Source: Lysinibacillus pakistanensis
GTDB taxonomy: Bacteria > Bacillota > Bacilli > Bacillales_A > Planococcaceae
Direction: 5' to 3'
Length of the DNA: 64,000 nt
NCBI RefSeq assembly: GCF_030123245.1
Contig: NZ_CP126101.1
Location: 2,602,501-2,666,500, forward strand
In this document: positions 43,975-51,034 of the stretch, one piece after another
Position numbering within the stretch: the stretch's first letter is position 1
Layout: the number at the start of each line of letters is the position of its first letter
Notes under the pieces: generated by a model
What the model was told of the DNA's origin: nothing
Seen by the model: only the letters and a program-made list of their open reading frames with translations
Databases searched by the model: none
Program-made: the position numbers and the translations under genes

Positions 43975-45418
43975 GCTGCCATTCCTCCTTTAATATCCAT
44001 GTATCTTTTGCTCCACCACCCTGTGACGAATTCACCACTAATGAGCCTTCCTTTAGTGCTACACGAGATAAACCACCAGGTAACACATTAATATCCTCAC
44101 CCTTCATCGCATATACACGCAAATCTACATGGCAAGGATAGAACCGGCTATTTTGAAAGGCTGGAGCCCTAGATAATTTAATGGTTGGCTGTGCAATATA
44201 TTGAGATGGTTTTTCATTAATTTTTTGTTTAAATCTTGCAATTTCGTCCTCACTTGCATGTGGCCCAATTAGCATATCATAGCCACCAGAAGCGCTCACA
44301 TTTTTGATTACTAGCTCTTTCATATGCGCTAGAACCCAAGTTCGCTGGCTGTCATCACTTAAATGATAGGTCGTGACATTTTGTAAAATTGGCTCTTCTT
44401 TTAAATAGTAGCGAATCATATCAGGTACATAGGCATACATCGCCTTATCATCAGCAACACCATTCCCAATAGCATTTAAAATAGCAATATTCCCGGCTTT
44501 ATAGGCTGCTATTATATGTGGAACACCAAGTAGTGAATCCTCCCGAAAAACAATGGGATCTAAAAAATCATCATCAATTCGACGATAAATTATATCAATC
44601 TGCTCTAGACCATAGATTGTTTTTTTATACACTTTATCATTTTGAACAACTAAATCACGTCCCTCTACAAGCTGAATATTGAGTTGCTGTGCTAAAAAAA
44701 CATGATCGTAATAAGCTGAATTGTACATCCCTGCTGTCAATAAAACTGCCCTAGGCTCAGCATCAGGTGGCAAGCAACGTGGTCGATGAGCGAGAAGAGC
44801 CTTTTTCATGTAGGCCATTTGTTTATCGAGAGACTGAATGGCATGCTTTGAGAAAAATTCAGGATAGACTTCCTTCATCACATAACGGTTTTGAAAAACA
44901 TAGGATATGCCTGATGGATTACGTAAATTATCTTCAAGCACAAAATAAGTGCCATGCTCATCTCGAATTAAATCGATTCCAGCTATGAAAATATGATTAT
45001 CGAACGGAACCTTTACTCCAAGCATTTGGTAATAATAATAAGGATTATTCTCTATGAGCTGCCTTGGAATTAATCCATCATTAATAATGGTCTGTTTATC
45101 ATAGATGTCTTGTAAAAAGCAATTTAGAGCCTGCACACGTTGCTTAACACCTGCTTCAATCATTTCCCATTGCTTATAAGGAATGATAATGGGTACAAAA
45201 TCAAAGGGCATTGTACGCTCCGTTCCACCTTGAGCTCCATAAACGGTAAAGGTAATTCCTTGTCTTAAAAAACTAGATTGGGCTTGCTGATATTTCTCGT
45301 CTAACTGCGCCTTCGAAAAAGCATTCAGCTTCTGATAAAAGGACCGATAATGAGGCTTCGGCTGTTTGCCATCTAACATTTCATCAAAAAATAAACCAGA
45401 TTCATATAAATTCATCAT
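43928..45418 (-). CDS. circularly permuted ATP-grasp protein
   Basis: The 496-aa circularly permuted ATP-grasp type 2 ligase shows F-V-L-E-D-N-L-R-N-P-S-G-I-S-Y, Y-R-R-I-D-D-D-F-L-D-P, I-G-N-G-V-A-D-D-K, V-I-K-N-V-S-A-S-G-G-Y and a C-terminal H-V-D-L-R-V-Y and P-G-G-L-S-R-V-A segment. It likely forms an amide bond between a carboxylate (via acyl-phosphate) and an amine. It is the first gene of the trio with alpha-E and transglutaminase. A GGAGG site lies 8 nt before ATG 45418. The biological product is unknown in the family. Confidence 0.92.
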   Translation of the reverse strand: MMNLYESGLFFDEMLDGKQPKPHYRSFYQKLNAFSKAQLDEKYQQAQSSFLRQGITFTVYGAQGGTERTMPFDFVPIIIPYKQWEMIEAGVKQRVQALNCFLQDIYDKQTIINDGLIPRQLIENNPYYYYQMLGVKVPFDNHIFIAGIDLIRDEHGTYFVLEDNLRNPSGISYVFQNRYVMKEVYPEFFSKHAIQSLDKQMAYMKKALLAHRPRCLPPDAEPRAVLLTAGMYNSAYYDHVFLAQQLNIQLVEGRDLVVQNDKVYKKTIYGLEQIDIIYRRIDDDFLDPIVFREDSLLGVPHIIAAYKAGNIAILNAIGNGVADDKAMYAYVPDMIRYYLKEEPILQNVTTYHLSDDSQRTWVLAHMKELVIKNVSASGGYDMLIGPHASEDEIARFKQKINEKPSQYIAQPTIKLSRAPAFQNSRFYPCHVDLRVYAMKGEDINVLPGGLSRVALKEGSLVVNSSQGGGAKDTWILKEEWQHAKPSSRRTLLDGKI

Positions 45419-45493
45419 ATGGATCGCCTCCGAATTTAAGTAGTAAAGAAAAAATGTTAAACTAATAGCGAATACATAAAAGGAGTAGGTAAA

Positions 45494-45907
45494 ATGACAA
45501 TTATTAATTTAATGCAAGCATATGAGCTAGATAAGCTTTCAAAATTAGATATTACAGATGAGGAAATTGTACAAACATTGCACACAGGGGATGTGTCGAT
45601 TTGGAAAGAAAGGGTACCTAACTACGAATTTTTAGAAACATTAGCACTTTTTCAAGAAGGGGAACAATTGTTCTTAGATGCCTTTCATGGTAACTATCGT
45701 ATAAAATATGTAACATTGCCAGGCATTCAACGTTTACTTCATCTTCGTTTTCAATTAGAAGAAGGGAAGGACTACCAATTATTAGAAGCAGGCATTCAGA
45801 ATCTAACTTGTCATGAAGAAACCATCACTAATCTTCAGCGAATGCTTTCAACAAACTGGACATTGTCTAAGCATGTAGATGGAACATACAGCATATTTAT
45901 GAAGTAG
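45494..45907 (+). CDS. hypothetical protein, unrecognised
   Basis: The 137-aa cytosolic protein (M-T-I-I-N-L-M-Q-A-Y-E-L-D-K-L) has two similar-looking halves of alpha/beta character; the C-terminal part contains L-P-G-I-Q-R-L-L-H-L-R-F and an L-S-K-H-V-D-G-T-Y-S strand. No motif or membrane segment. It is divergent from the ATP-grasp operon across a 75-bp promoter region with an AAAGGAG site, so it might be co-regulated with it; this is a guess from position. Confidence 0.7.
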   Translation: MTIINLMQAYELDKLSKLDITDEEIVQTLHTGDVSIWKERVPNYEFLETLALFQEGEQLFLDAFHGNYRIKYVTLPGIQRLLHLRFQLEEGKDYQLLEAGIQNLTCHEETITNLQRMLSTNWTLSKHVDGTYSIFMK

Positions 45908-45934
45908 ATGATATCCAAATAATTCCATGTGCGT

Positions 45935-45992
45935 TATGAGACGAATCGACATGTATTATACCCCATCTTGTCTTTTTTTAAATCGTCTCATA
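45935..45992. repeat. 10-bp inverted repeat with T run in the loop
   Basis: TATGAGACGA (45935-45944) pairs with TCGTCTCATA (45983-45992); the 38-nt loop contains CTTGTCTTTTTTT. It is placed where a terminator for the 137-aa gene is expected, though its form is unusual. Confidence 0.45.
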
Positions 45993-46067
45993 GCAATTAA
46001 GTATACTAGATTTAAATATTCATTTTTCTAACGCTTTATGCATAAAACGGGGAATTTTCAAAAAATA

Positions 46068-46104
46068 AAGATGATTTTCTTTCTAGAGAGAATCGTCTTT
46101 TTTT
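46068..46104 (+). terminator. intrinsic terminator (first of two before the recombinase gene)
   Basis: AAGATGATTTTCT (46068-46080) pairs with AGAGAATCGTCTT (46087-46099, one G-T), followed by T7. Confidence 0.75.
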
Positions 46105-46165
46105 AACGCTTTAAAACAGAACAAATGTTCCGTGTAATGAAAAAGGGCATTTTTTTCATCATAAA

Positions 46166-46196
46166 GTTCCCAAATTTATATTTGGGAACGTTTTTT
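46166..46196 (+). terminator. terminator-like hairpin just upstream of the recombinase gene
   Basis: GTTCCCAAA (46166-46174) pairs with TTTGGGAAC (46181-46189), followed by T6. It ends about 33 bp before the recombinase start, so it either insulates the gene or attenuates its transcript. Confidence 0.75.
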
Positions 46197-46228
46197 CATG
46201 GTAAAATAGAACATATTGGAGGGATTTG

Positions 46229-47191
46229 ATGCAAAAGACCAAGCTGCCGAAATTTATGAAGGACTTCCTTGTTTATTTAACAACTATTAGAGGAAAGTCT
46301 CAGCGTACAAGAAAAGAATATGAATATGATCTGACACTCTTTTTCCGATTTCATTTAGCTGTCCAACAGGATTTAGATATAGGCAATATCACCTCTATCG
46401 ATATTTCTACTATTACAATAGAAGAAATACGTGACATCACACTGGAAGATCTCTACTTATTTATGGAATATTGTGAGGTGCAGCGAGGTAATTCTGCATC
46501 TGCAAGAGCAAGAAAGGTTGCTACTTTAAAATCATTCTTTAAATATTTAAAAGGAAAGCGACGTCTTATTGAAGAAAATCCAGCCGATGAATTAGAAACA
46601 CCAAAGATTGGGCGAAAACGACCGATTTATATGAATATAGAGGAAGCTAGACAATTTATCGACGGCATTCAGTCTAATCATGCCTCACCCAGAAATTATT
46701 GCATGATGATGTTTTTCTTGAATTTAGGAATTCGAGTATCAGAGCTTTGTCAGTTAAATAAATCATCCATACAAGGTCGATATTTAACTGTTGTAGGTAA
46801 AGGAAATAAGGAACGGACCGTTTATTTAAATGATAGCTGTATGCAGGCACTCACAAACTATGAAGCTTGTGGAAAGACAGCCTATAAAGGAGAGGGAGAA
46901 GAGCCCCTATTTGTTTCTCAAAAGGGAACACGCTTTACTAGGCAAACCGTAGCCAAAATAGTGAAACAGATTAATCATCAATCAGGACTTCAAAAAGAAA
47001 GATTGACACCGCATAAACTGCGACATACTTCTGCTACCATGATGTATAAAGCAGGGGCAGATATCCGTAGCCTTCAGCACATACTGGGGCACTCAAGTGT
47101 GGCGACAACGCAAATTTATACGCATATTGAAGATGAACAACTTCAACAGGTGCTCGAAAATAATCCATTTAATATCGTCCGCAATAAATAA
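46229..47191 (+). CDS. tyrosine recombinase (XerC/XerD-like), catalytically complete
   Basis: The 320-aa site-specific recombinase has an N-terminal SAM-like core-binding domain (about 1-120) and a catalytic domain with all residues: Arg in L-G-I-R-V-S-E-L, Lys in G-K-G-N-K-E-R, H-K-L-R-H, His in L-G-H-S-S and the Tyr nucleophile in T-Q-I-Y-T-H. It could be a chromosomal Xer paralogue or an orphan integrase; no attachment site or phage gene is visible. ATG 46229 has a TGGAGGG site. The degenerate recombinase 5 kb upstream is a distant relative. Confidence 0.9.
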   Translation: MQKTKLPKFMKDFLVYLTTIRGKSQRTRKEYEYDLTLFFRFHLAVQQDLDIGNITSIDISTITIEEIRDITLEDLYLFMEYCEVQRGNSASARARKVATLKSFFKYLKGKRRLIEENPADELETPKIGRKRPIYMNIEEARQFIDGIQSNHASPRNYCMMMFFLNLGIRVSELCQLNKSSIQGRYLTVVGKGNKERTVYLNDSCMQALTNYEACGKTAYKGEGEEPLFVSQKGTRFTRQTVAKIVKQINHQSGLQKERLTPHKLRHTSATMMYKAGADIRSLQHILGHSSVATTQIYTHIEDEQLQQVLENNPFNIVRNK

Positions 47192-47301
47192 CCTGCTATA
47201 TCTTACAAATTTAAAGGAATTCTACGATGTTAAAGAGAATATGTCATAATAGAACATATGCTGAATAGAGTTCAATAAACACAAAGTAAGGGGAGAATCC
47301 T

Positions 47302-47823
47302 TTGAATCCATTTATTACAAATCAGCTAATGGAAACTAGGAATAGTTTATTGGCTGAAATCGAGCTGTTAAATAATACTCAGTTCAATGGGAAGCACGAA
47401 GCAAACAGTTGGAGTATAGCGCAAGTTTGCCATCATTTAGTTTTAGTCGAGGAATCCTCTATTAAAGCGATTGCATGGGGATTAAAGCAAGTAGATGCCC
47501 AAAAAACAAAACGAAAAAATGTTCAACACATTGCCGACAGATCCAATAAAATTATAGCGCCGAAAATTGTTGAACCGGCTGAAGATCTATTTACTGTTCA
47601 GCAAATAATGGATTTATTGAATGTATCAAGAAAAAAATTAATTACCTTTCTTGATACAATCGAGGATAAATCCATATTAGCAGAGAAATCCGTGAAGCAT
47701 CCAGCACTTGGTGAATTGCCTCTTGATCAATGGATTGAACAAATATATTTACATGAACAGCGACATATTGAACAAATAAAAGAGATCAAAGGTGCATTAG
47801 AGTCAACCTCTAACACTTTATAG
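47302..47823 (+). CDS. DinB-like (YfiT-type) protein
   Basis: The 173-aa four-helix-bundle protein has the metal-binding His set: His in V-C-H-H-L-V near the N-terminus and H-E-Q-R-H-I-E-Q-I near the C-terminus. N-S-W-S-I-A-Q-V-C-H-H is the DinB_2 hallmark. It may be a metal-dependent thiol transferase or hydrolase; function unknown. The TTG start at 47302 follows an AAGGGGAG site. A terminator follows. Confidence 0.85.
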   Translation: MNPFITNQLMETRNSLLAEIELLNNTQFNGKHEANSWSIAQVCHHLVLVEESSIKAIAWGLKQVDAQKTKRKNVQHIADRSNKIIAPKIVEPAEDLFTVQQIMDLLNVSRKKLITFLDTIEDKSILAEKSVKHPALGELPLDQWIEQIYLHEQRHIEQIKEIKGALESTSNTL

Positions 47824-47829
47824 AACATC

Positions 47830-47868
47830 CAATATCTCCACTTGAAGGTGGGGATATTGTTTTTTTTA
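47830..47868 (+). terminator. intrinsic terminator of the DinB-like gene
   Basis: CAATATCTCCAC (47830-47841) pairs with GTGGGGATATTG after a short loop, followed by T8. Confidence 0.85.
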
Positions 47869-47909
47869 TTGTCGTCAATTATAAATATATTTATTTTATG
47901 TGCAAATAC

Positions 47910-47972
47910 TTGACGAGCAAAGCAAACTGTTATATATTAAATAAAAATAAAAACAACTGTTATAAAACAGTT
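47910..47972 (+). promoter_or_regulatory. promoter and operator of microprotein unit A
   Basis: TTGACG (47910-47915), 17-bp spacer, TATATT (47933-47938). The -10 region overlaps AACTGTTATA (47925-47934). A second copy begins the inverted repeat AACTGTT-ATAA-AACAGTT (47955-47972) downstream of the start site. This looks like a repressor-controlled promoter with one full and one half site. Confidence 0.75.
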
Positions 47973-47993
47973 TGATTAGAGGAGGAATTCTTT

Positions 47994-48143
47994 ATGTCAA
48001 AGTATCGTGATGGCTATGAATTTTATTGTGAAATGTGTGAACGCTATGGATTAGAACCAATTTCTTTCCGTTATTATGTACTACAGTTATCTCAACAGCA
48101 ACTTTCTGCTTATAACATGCAAGCCAAACAATTAGGCGTTTAA
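47994..48143 (+). CDS. 49-aa microprotein, unit A
   Basis: A GAGGAGGAATT ribosome site precedes ATG 47994. The protein reads M-S-K-Y-R-D-G-Y-E-F-Y ... G-L-E-P-I-S-F-R-Y-Y-V-L-Q-L-S-Q-Q-Q-L-S-A-Y-N and is soluble and helical. It is a paralogue of the 56-aa protein 270 bp downstream (shared Y-R-x-G-Y-E-F-Y, G-L-E-P-I, Y-Y, L-S-Q-x-Q-L-x-A-Y-N). The L-S-Q-x-Q-L segment recalls the S-Q-E-L-D motif of Spo0E-like phosphatases but is one residue longer, so that link is weak. It has its own promoter and terminator. Confidence 0.8.
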   Translation: MSKYRDGYEFYCEMCERYGLEPISFRYYVLQLSQQQLSAYNMQAKQLGV

Positions 48144-48182
48144 GGATGTGATTATTACGGAAGCCGACGTGAATATTTTATG

Positions 48183-48221
48183 AAAAGCCCAGCCATACTA
48201 ATTGATATGGACTGGGCTTTT
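48183..48221 (+). terminator. intrinsic terminator of unit A
   Basis: AAAAGCCCAGCCATA pairs with TATGGACTGGGCTTTT (imperfect), ending in T residues. Confidence 0.8.
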
Positions 48222-48309
48222 AAATAAATCAATTATGCCTCGGTATAATAGTGTCCAGCATCGGCTTGACTTCTACTAAAAGAAGTTGAAAGAAATATCA
48301 GACAACTTA

Positions 48310-48369
48310 TTGACTTGAGAATTCAACTGTTATATATTATTTAACAAATAACATTTCTGTTATAGAACA
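48310..48369 (+). promoter_or_regulatory. promoter and operator of microprotein unit B
   Basis: TTGACT (48310-48315), 17-bp spacer, TATATT (48333-48338), in the same geometry as unit A and sharing CAACTGTTATATATTA. TGTT-ATAG-AACA (48358-48369) lies at the same offset from the -35 as the operator of unit A. The distance between the two -35 boxes is exactly 400 bp. Confidence 0.75.
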
Positions 48370-48412
48370 ATAGTTATTATTCAAGCTACACATGTGAAAG
48401 GAAGTTATTAGG

Positions 48413-48583
48413 ATGACAGATTATCGAGAAGGCTATGAATTTTATCGACAAGTATGTGAGAAACACGGACTTGAACCAATCAATTTTCATTATTACATTT
48501 TAAATTTATCGCAGGAGCAATTAGATGCATACAATGAACAAGCAAAAGCATTGGGAGGCCGAATAGAATATGAAATCTCTTAG
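48413..48583 (+). CDS. 56-aa microprotein, unit B
   Basis: The protein reads M-T-D-Y-R-E-G-Y-E-F-Y ... G-L-E-P-I-N-F-H-Y-Y-I-L-N-L-S-Q-E-Q-L-D-A-Y-N with an eight-residue C-terminal extension relative to unit A. An AAAGGAAG site precedes ATG 48413. It is soluble, helical and acidic, with no known family. The conserved core and duplicated control region show that both copies are maintained and probably answer to the same regulator. Confidence 0.8.
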   Translation: MTDYREGYEFYRQVCEKHGLEPINFHYYILNLSQEQLDAYNEQAKALGGRIEYEIS

Positions 48584-48589
48584 CGCATG

Positions 48590-48629
48590 AAATGCCTTAC
48601 TGCCTGTATGTGACAGTAAGGCATTTTTG
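48590..48629 (+). terminator. intrinsic terminator of unit B
   Basis: AAATGCCTTACTG (48590-48602) pairs with CAGTAAGGCATTT (48614-48626), followed by T residues. Confidence 0.9.
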
Positions 48630-48844
48630 AATGTAACCTAAAAGAAGAATTTATTTAAGTATCGTAAAATTTACATCAAAATCATATATTCTAAAGAAAA
48701 AAAGCCTAAAGATAACATTTTAGATAGTACTATAGAATTACATATCTTTAAAATAAGAGAAATTATGTATGTTTAATGCACCTGAATTTTGTCGATTTCC
48801 TTGAAATTTATCAAATCCAGATTTGAATGTTTTTGATATTTGGG

Positions 48845-48874
48845 TTGAATTAACTGCTTTTCTAGGACTATAAT
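48845..48874 (+). promoter_or_regulatory. predicted promoter of the EAL-domain gene
   Basis: TTGAAT (48845-48850), 18-bp spacer, consensus TATAAT (48869-48874). The predicted 5' UTR is about 95 nt. The rest of 48630-48844 is AT-rich with no gene seen. Confidence 0.65.
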
Positions 48875-48880
48875 ATAATT

Positions 48881-48960
48881 ACATAAAAAAGGGCACTATA
48901 CCACAACTTTATACCTTGAAGTAAGATAAAGCAAAAGTACCAAACCCTTCTTATTTTAAT
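48881..48960 (+). promoter_or_regulatory. structured leader of the EAL-domain gene (uncertain)
   Basis: The leader starts and ends with complementary AAGGG and CCCTT, and contains three TACC elements and an AAGCAAAAG stretch. It does not match the c-di-GMP-I or -II consensus well. It is recorded because the gene it precedes handles c-di-GMP. Confidence 0.25.
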
Positions 48961-48975
48961 GAACGGAGAATGAAA

Positions 48976-50697
48976 ATGATGAATATCACGCCTAGTAGTA
49001 TCAATCAAGTTAACTACAGTTTGAAAGAATTACAAGATATTTTTTCAGCCATGAATAGTTCAATCATTGTAGCCATTACAGACAGAACTGGAAAAATCAC
49101 TTTTGTTAATGATCATTTTTGCAAAATATCAAAATATACGCGTGAAGAATTATTAGGTCAGGATCACCGTTTGCTTAATTCGGGCTTCCATCCAAAATCT
49201 TTCTTCAGAGAAATGTGGAAAACAATCGGTAAGGGGAATATGTGGAATGGTGAGGTATGTAATCGCGCAAAGGATGGCAGCCTGTATTGGGTAAAAACGA
49301 CGATTATTCCGTTCCTGGATGATAACGGAAAGCCATATCAATATATTGCTATACGAGTTGATATTACTGCTCAAAAGGATATAAAAAAAATTACTCATAT
49401 TGCTTATCACGATGAATTAACAGGACTACCAAACCGTCGTAAATTAGAACAACGTTTAGAAAATGAATTCCATCAATCTCGACGTACAGAAGAAAAGTTT
49501 GCGTTGTTTTTCATTGATGTGAATCGTTTTAAAAACATTAACGATGAACTTGGTCATATTATCGGGGATATGTTTTTAGTAGAGATGGCAAATCGCCTAC
49601 GCAATATTGATCATACATCTAATTCTTTCTACCGACACAATAGTGATGAATTTGTGATGATTCTTAACGATGTAAACCGTATTGAGGAGATGGCCAAGGA
49701 AATCATTGGTGTATTTAATGATAGCTTTATTGTCGATACGTATGAGTTCTATGCAAGTATTAGTATTGGCATTAGTATTTTCCCAGATCACGCAAGTTCC
49801 ATTGAAGAGCTATTAAAAAATGCTGATATTGCTATGTATGCAGCAAAATCTACACGCGGCAATCAATATCGCTTATACCGTCCAAATATGGAAGAGGCAA
49901 ATGATAAATGGCTATTACTCGAAACAAAATTACATCAAGCATTAAAAAAAGATATTTTAGAGCTACATTATCAACCAAAAATTGATTTAAAAACAGATAA
50001 AGTGATTGGAATGGAGGCGTTACTTCGCTGGTATGATCCTGAATTAGGTCAAATGCCACCTGACCGTTTTATTCCTTTTGCAGAAGAGTGTGGACTTATT
50101 AATGATATCGGTGTTTGGGTGTTACGGAAAGCATCTGCGCAAGCACGTGCTTGGAACGAAAACTACCATTTAAACTTACGAGTGGCTGTTAATATCTCTC
50201 CTATCCATATTAGTACAACAGGCTTTGTTGAGATGGTTCGAGACGTTATTGCGGAAACAGGAATAAATCCTCATTTATTAGAAATTGAAATTACAGAGAT
50301 GAGTATGTTGGATTACACAGAGGACTTAATTGATACAATCAAACAATTAAGAGCTCTTGGAATAACGATTTCTTTAGATGATTTCGGAACGGGCTATTCA
50401 TCGTTAAATTACTTAAAGAAATTCCCTGTAGATGTTTTAAAAATAGATCGTGCATTTGTCCGTGATATTGTACCAGAAAAATCAGGAATTGCCATGATTT
50501 CCGCGATGATTTCTTTAGCACATGCATTAAACCTTGAGGTAGTAGCAGAGGGTGTAGAGGAAGAAGCCGAGTTAAAAGTGCTTCGTGAGCAGGGCTGTGA
50601 GTACGTACAGGGCTATTATTTTAGTAAACCACTATCGGTAGAAGACTTTACAAAACTGATTGATGATAGTGTATCAGTGAATAAATCCGACTTTTAA
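48976..50697 (+). CDS. PAS-GGDEF(degenerate)-EAL protein, likely c-di-GMP phosphodiesterase
   Basis: The 573-aa cytosolic protein has a PAS domain with PAC (about 20-140), a GGDEF domain (about 145-300) and an EAL domain (about 315-560). The GGDEF signature is R-H-N-S-D-E-F, so cyclase activity should be lost. The EAL domain is complete: M-E-A-L-L-R-W, V-N-I-S, E-I-T-E, D-D-F-G-T-G-Y-S-S-L, L-K-I-D-R and A-E-G-V-E. It should hydrolyse c-di-GMP, with PAS and perhaps GTP bound to the GGDEF-like domain as inputs. The start is between 48970 and 48979; 48976 gives the best spacing to CGGAG. Confidence 0.9.
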   Translation: MMNITPSSINQVNYSLKELQDIFSAMNSSIIVAITDRTGKITFVNDHFCKISKYTREELLGQDHRLLNSGFHPKSFFREMWKTIGKGNMWNGEVCNRAKDGSLYWVKTTIIPFLDDNGKPYQYIAIRVDITAQKDIKKITHIAYHDELTGLPNRRKLEQRLENEFHQSRRTEEKFALFFIDVNRFKNINDELGHIIGDMFLVEMANRLRNIDHTSNSFYRHNSDEFVMILNDVNRIEEMAKEIIGVFNDSFIVDTYEFYASISIGISIFPDHASSIEELLKNADIAMYAAKSTRGNQYRLYRPNMEEANDKWLLLETKLHQALKKDILELHYQPKIDLKTDKVIGMEALLRWYDPELGQMPPDRFIPFAEECGLINDIGVWVLRKASAQARAWNENYHLNLRVAVNISPIHISTTGFVEMVRDVIAETGINPHLLEIEITEMSMLDYTEDLIDTIKQLRALGITISLDDFGTGYSSLNYLKKFPVDVLKIDRAFVRDIVPEKSGIAMISAMISLAHALNLEVVAEGVEEEAELKVLREQGCEYVQGYYFSKPLSVEDFTKLIDDSVSVNKSDF

Positions 50698-50721
50698 GTA
50701 TGGAAAGTTAACTCAAAATGA

Positions 50722-50750
50722 TTGATATTTTTTAACTGTTTTGCTAAAGT
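50722..50750 (+). promoter_or_regulatory. possible promoter of the proS T-box transcript
   Basis: TTGATA (50722-50727), 17-bp spacer, TAAAGT (50745-50750). Moderate match. Confidence 0.4.
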
Positions 50751-50765
50751 TATTGAAAATATAAA

Positions 50766-51007
50766 AATTGATGATGTGGCTAAGTAAGAAAGAATTGTGA
50801 ACCAGAAAATATAGCAGCTGCTGAGAGCTATATCACCGCTTCTTATCTGAAAACCTACCACGGAGATGTTATGCAAACATAACCGGATCGTTTTCGTTAC
50901 CAAACGTTAGAGGGTTTTAAGTTTACCGCTTAAAACTAAATTAAAGGTGGTACCACGTCTATCTAGCACAAAGACGTCCTTATTCAGAGGATGTTTTTGT
51001 GCTTTTT
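50766..51007 (+). ncRNA. T-box leader of proS
   Basis: The T-box motif AAAGGTGGTACCACG (50944-50958) is clear, and the leader ends in a terminator (GCACAAAGACGTCCT at 50966-50980 with AGGATGTTTTTGTGC near 50988-51002, then T5). Stem I contains GAAAACCTACC, so CCT (Pro) is a plausible specifier codon. Uncharged tRNA-Pro should induce proS by antitermination. Confidence 0.9.
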
Positions 51008-51034
51008 ATTTTATAAAAATGGAGGAAAACACAC

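Noticed and set aside
40723..47191. Prophage or integrative element bounded by the two tyrosine recombinases
   Set aside because: The genes between them (ATP-grasp operon) are not phage-like, and no attachment-site repeats were seen.
48881..48960. Candidate c-di-GMP-I (GEMM) riboswitch before the EAL gene
   Set aside because: The GCAAA-type landmarks are only partly present and the conserved tetraloop/receptor elements do not fit, so it is recorded only as an uncertain leader.
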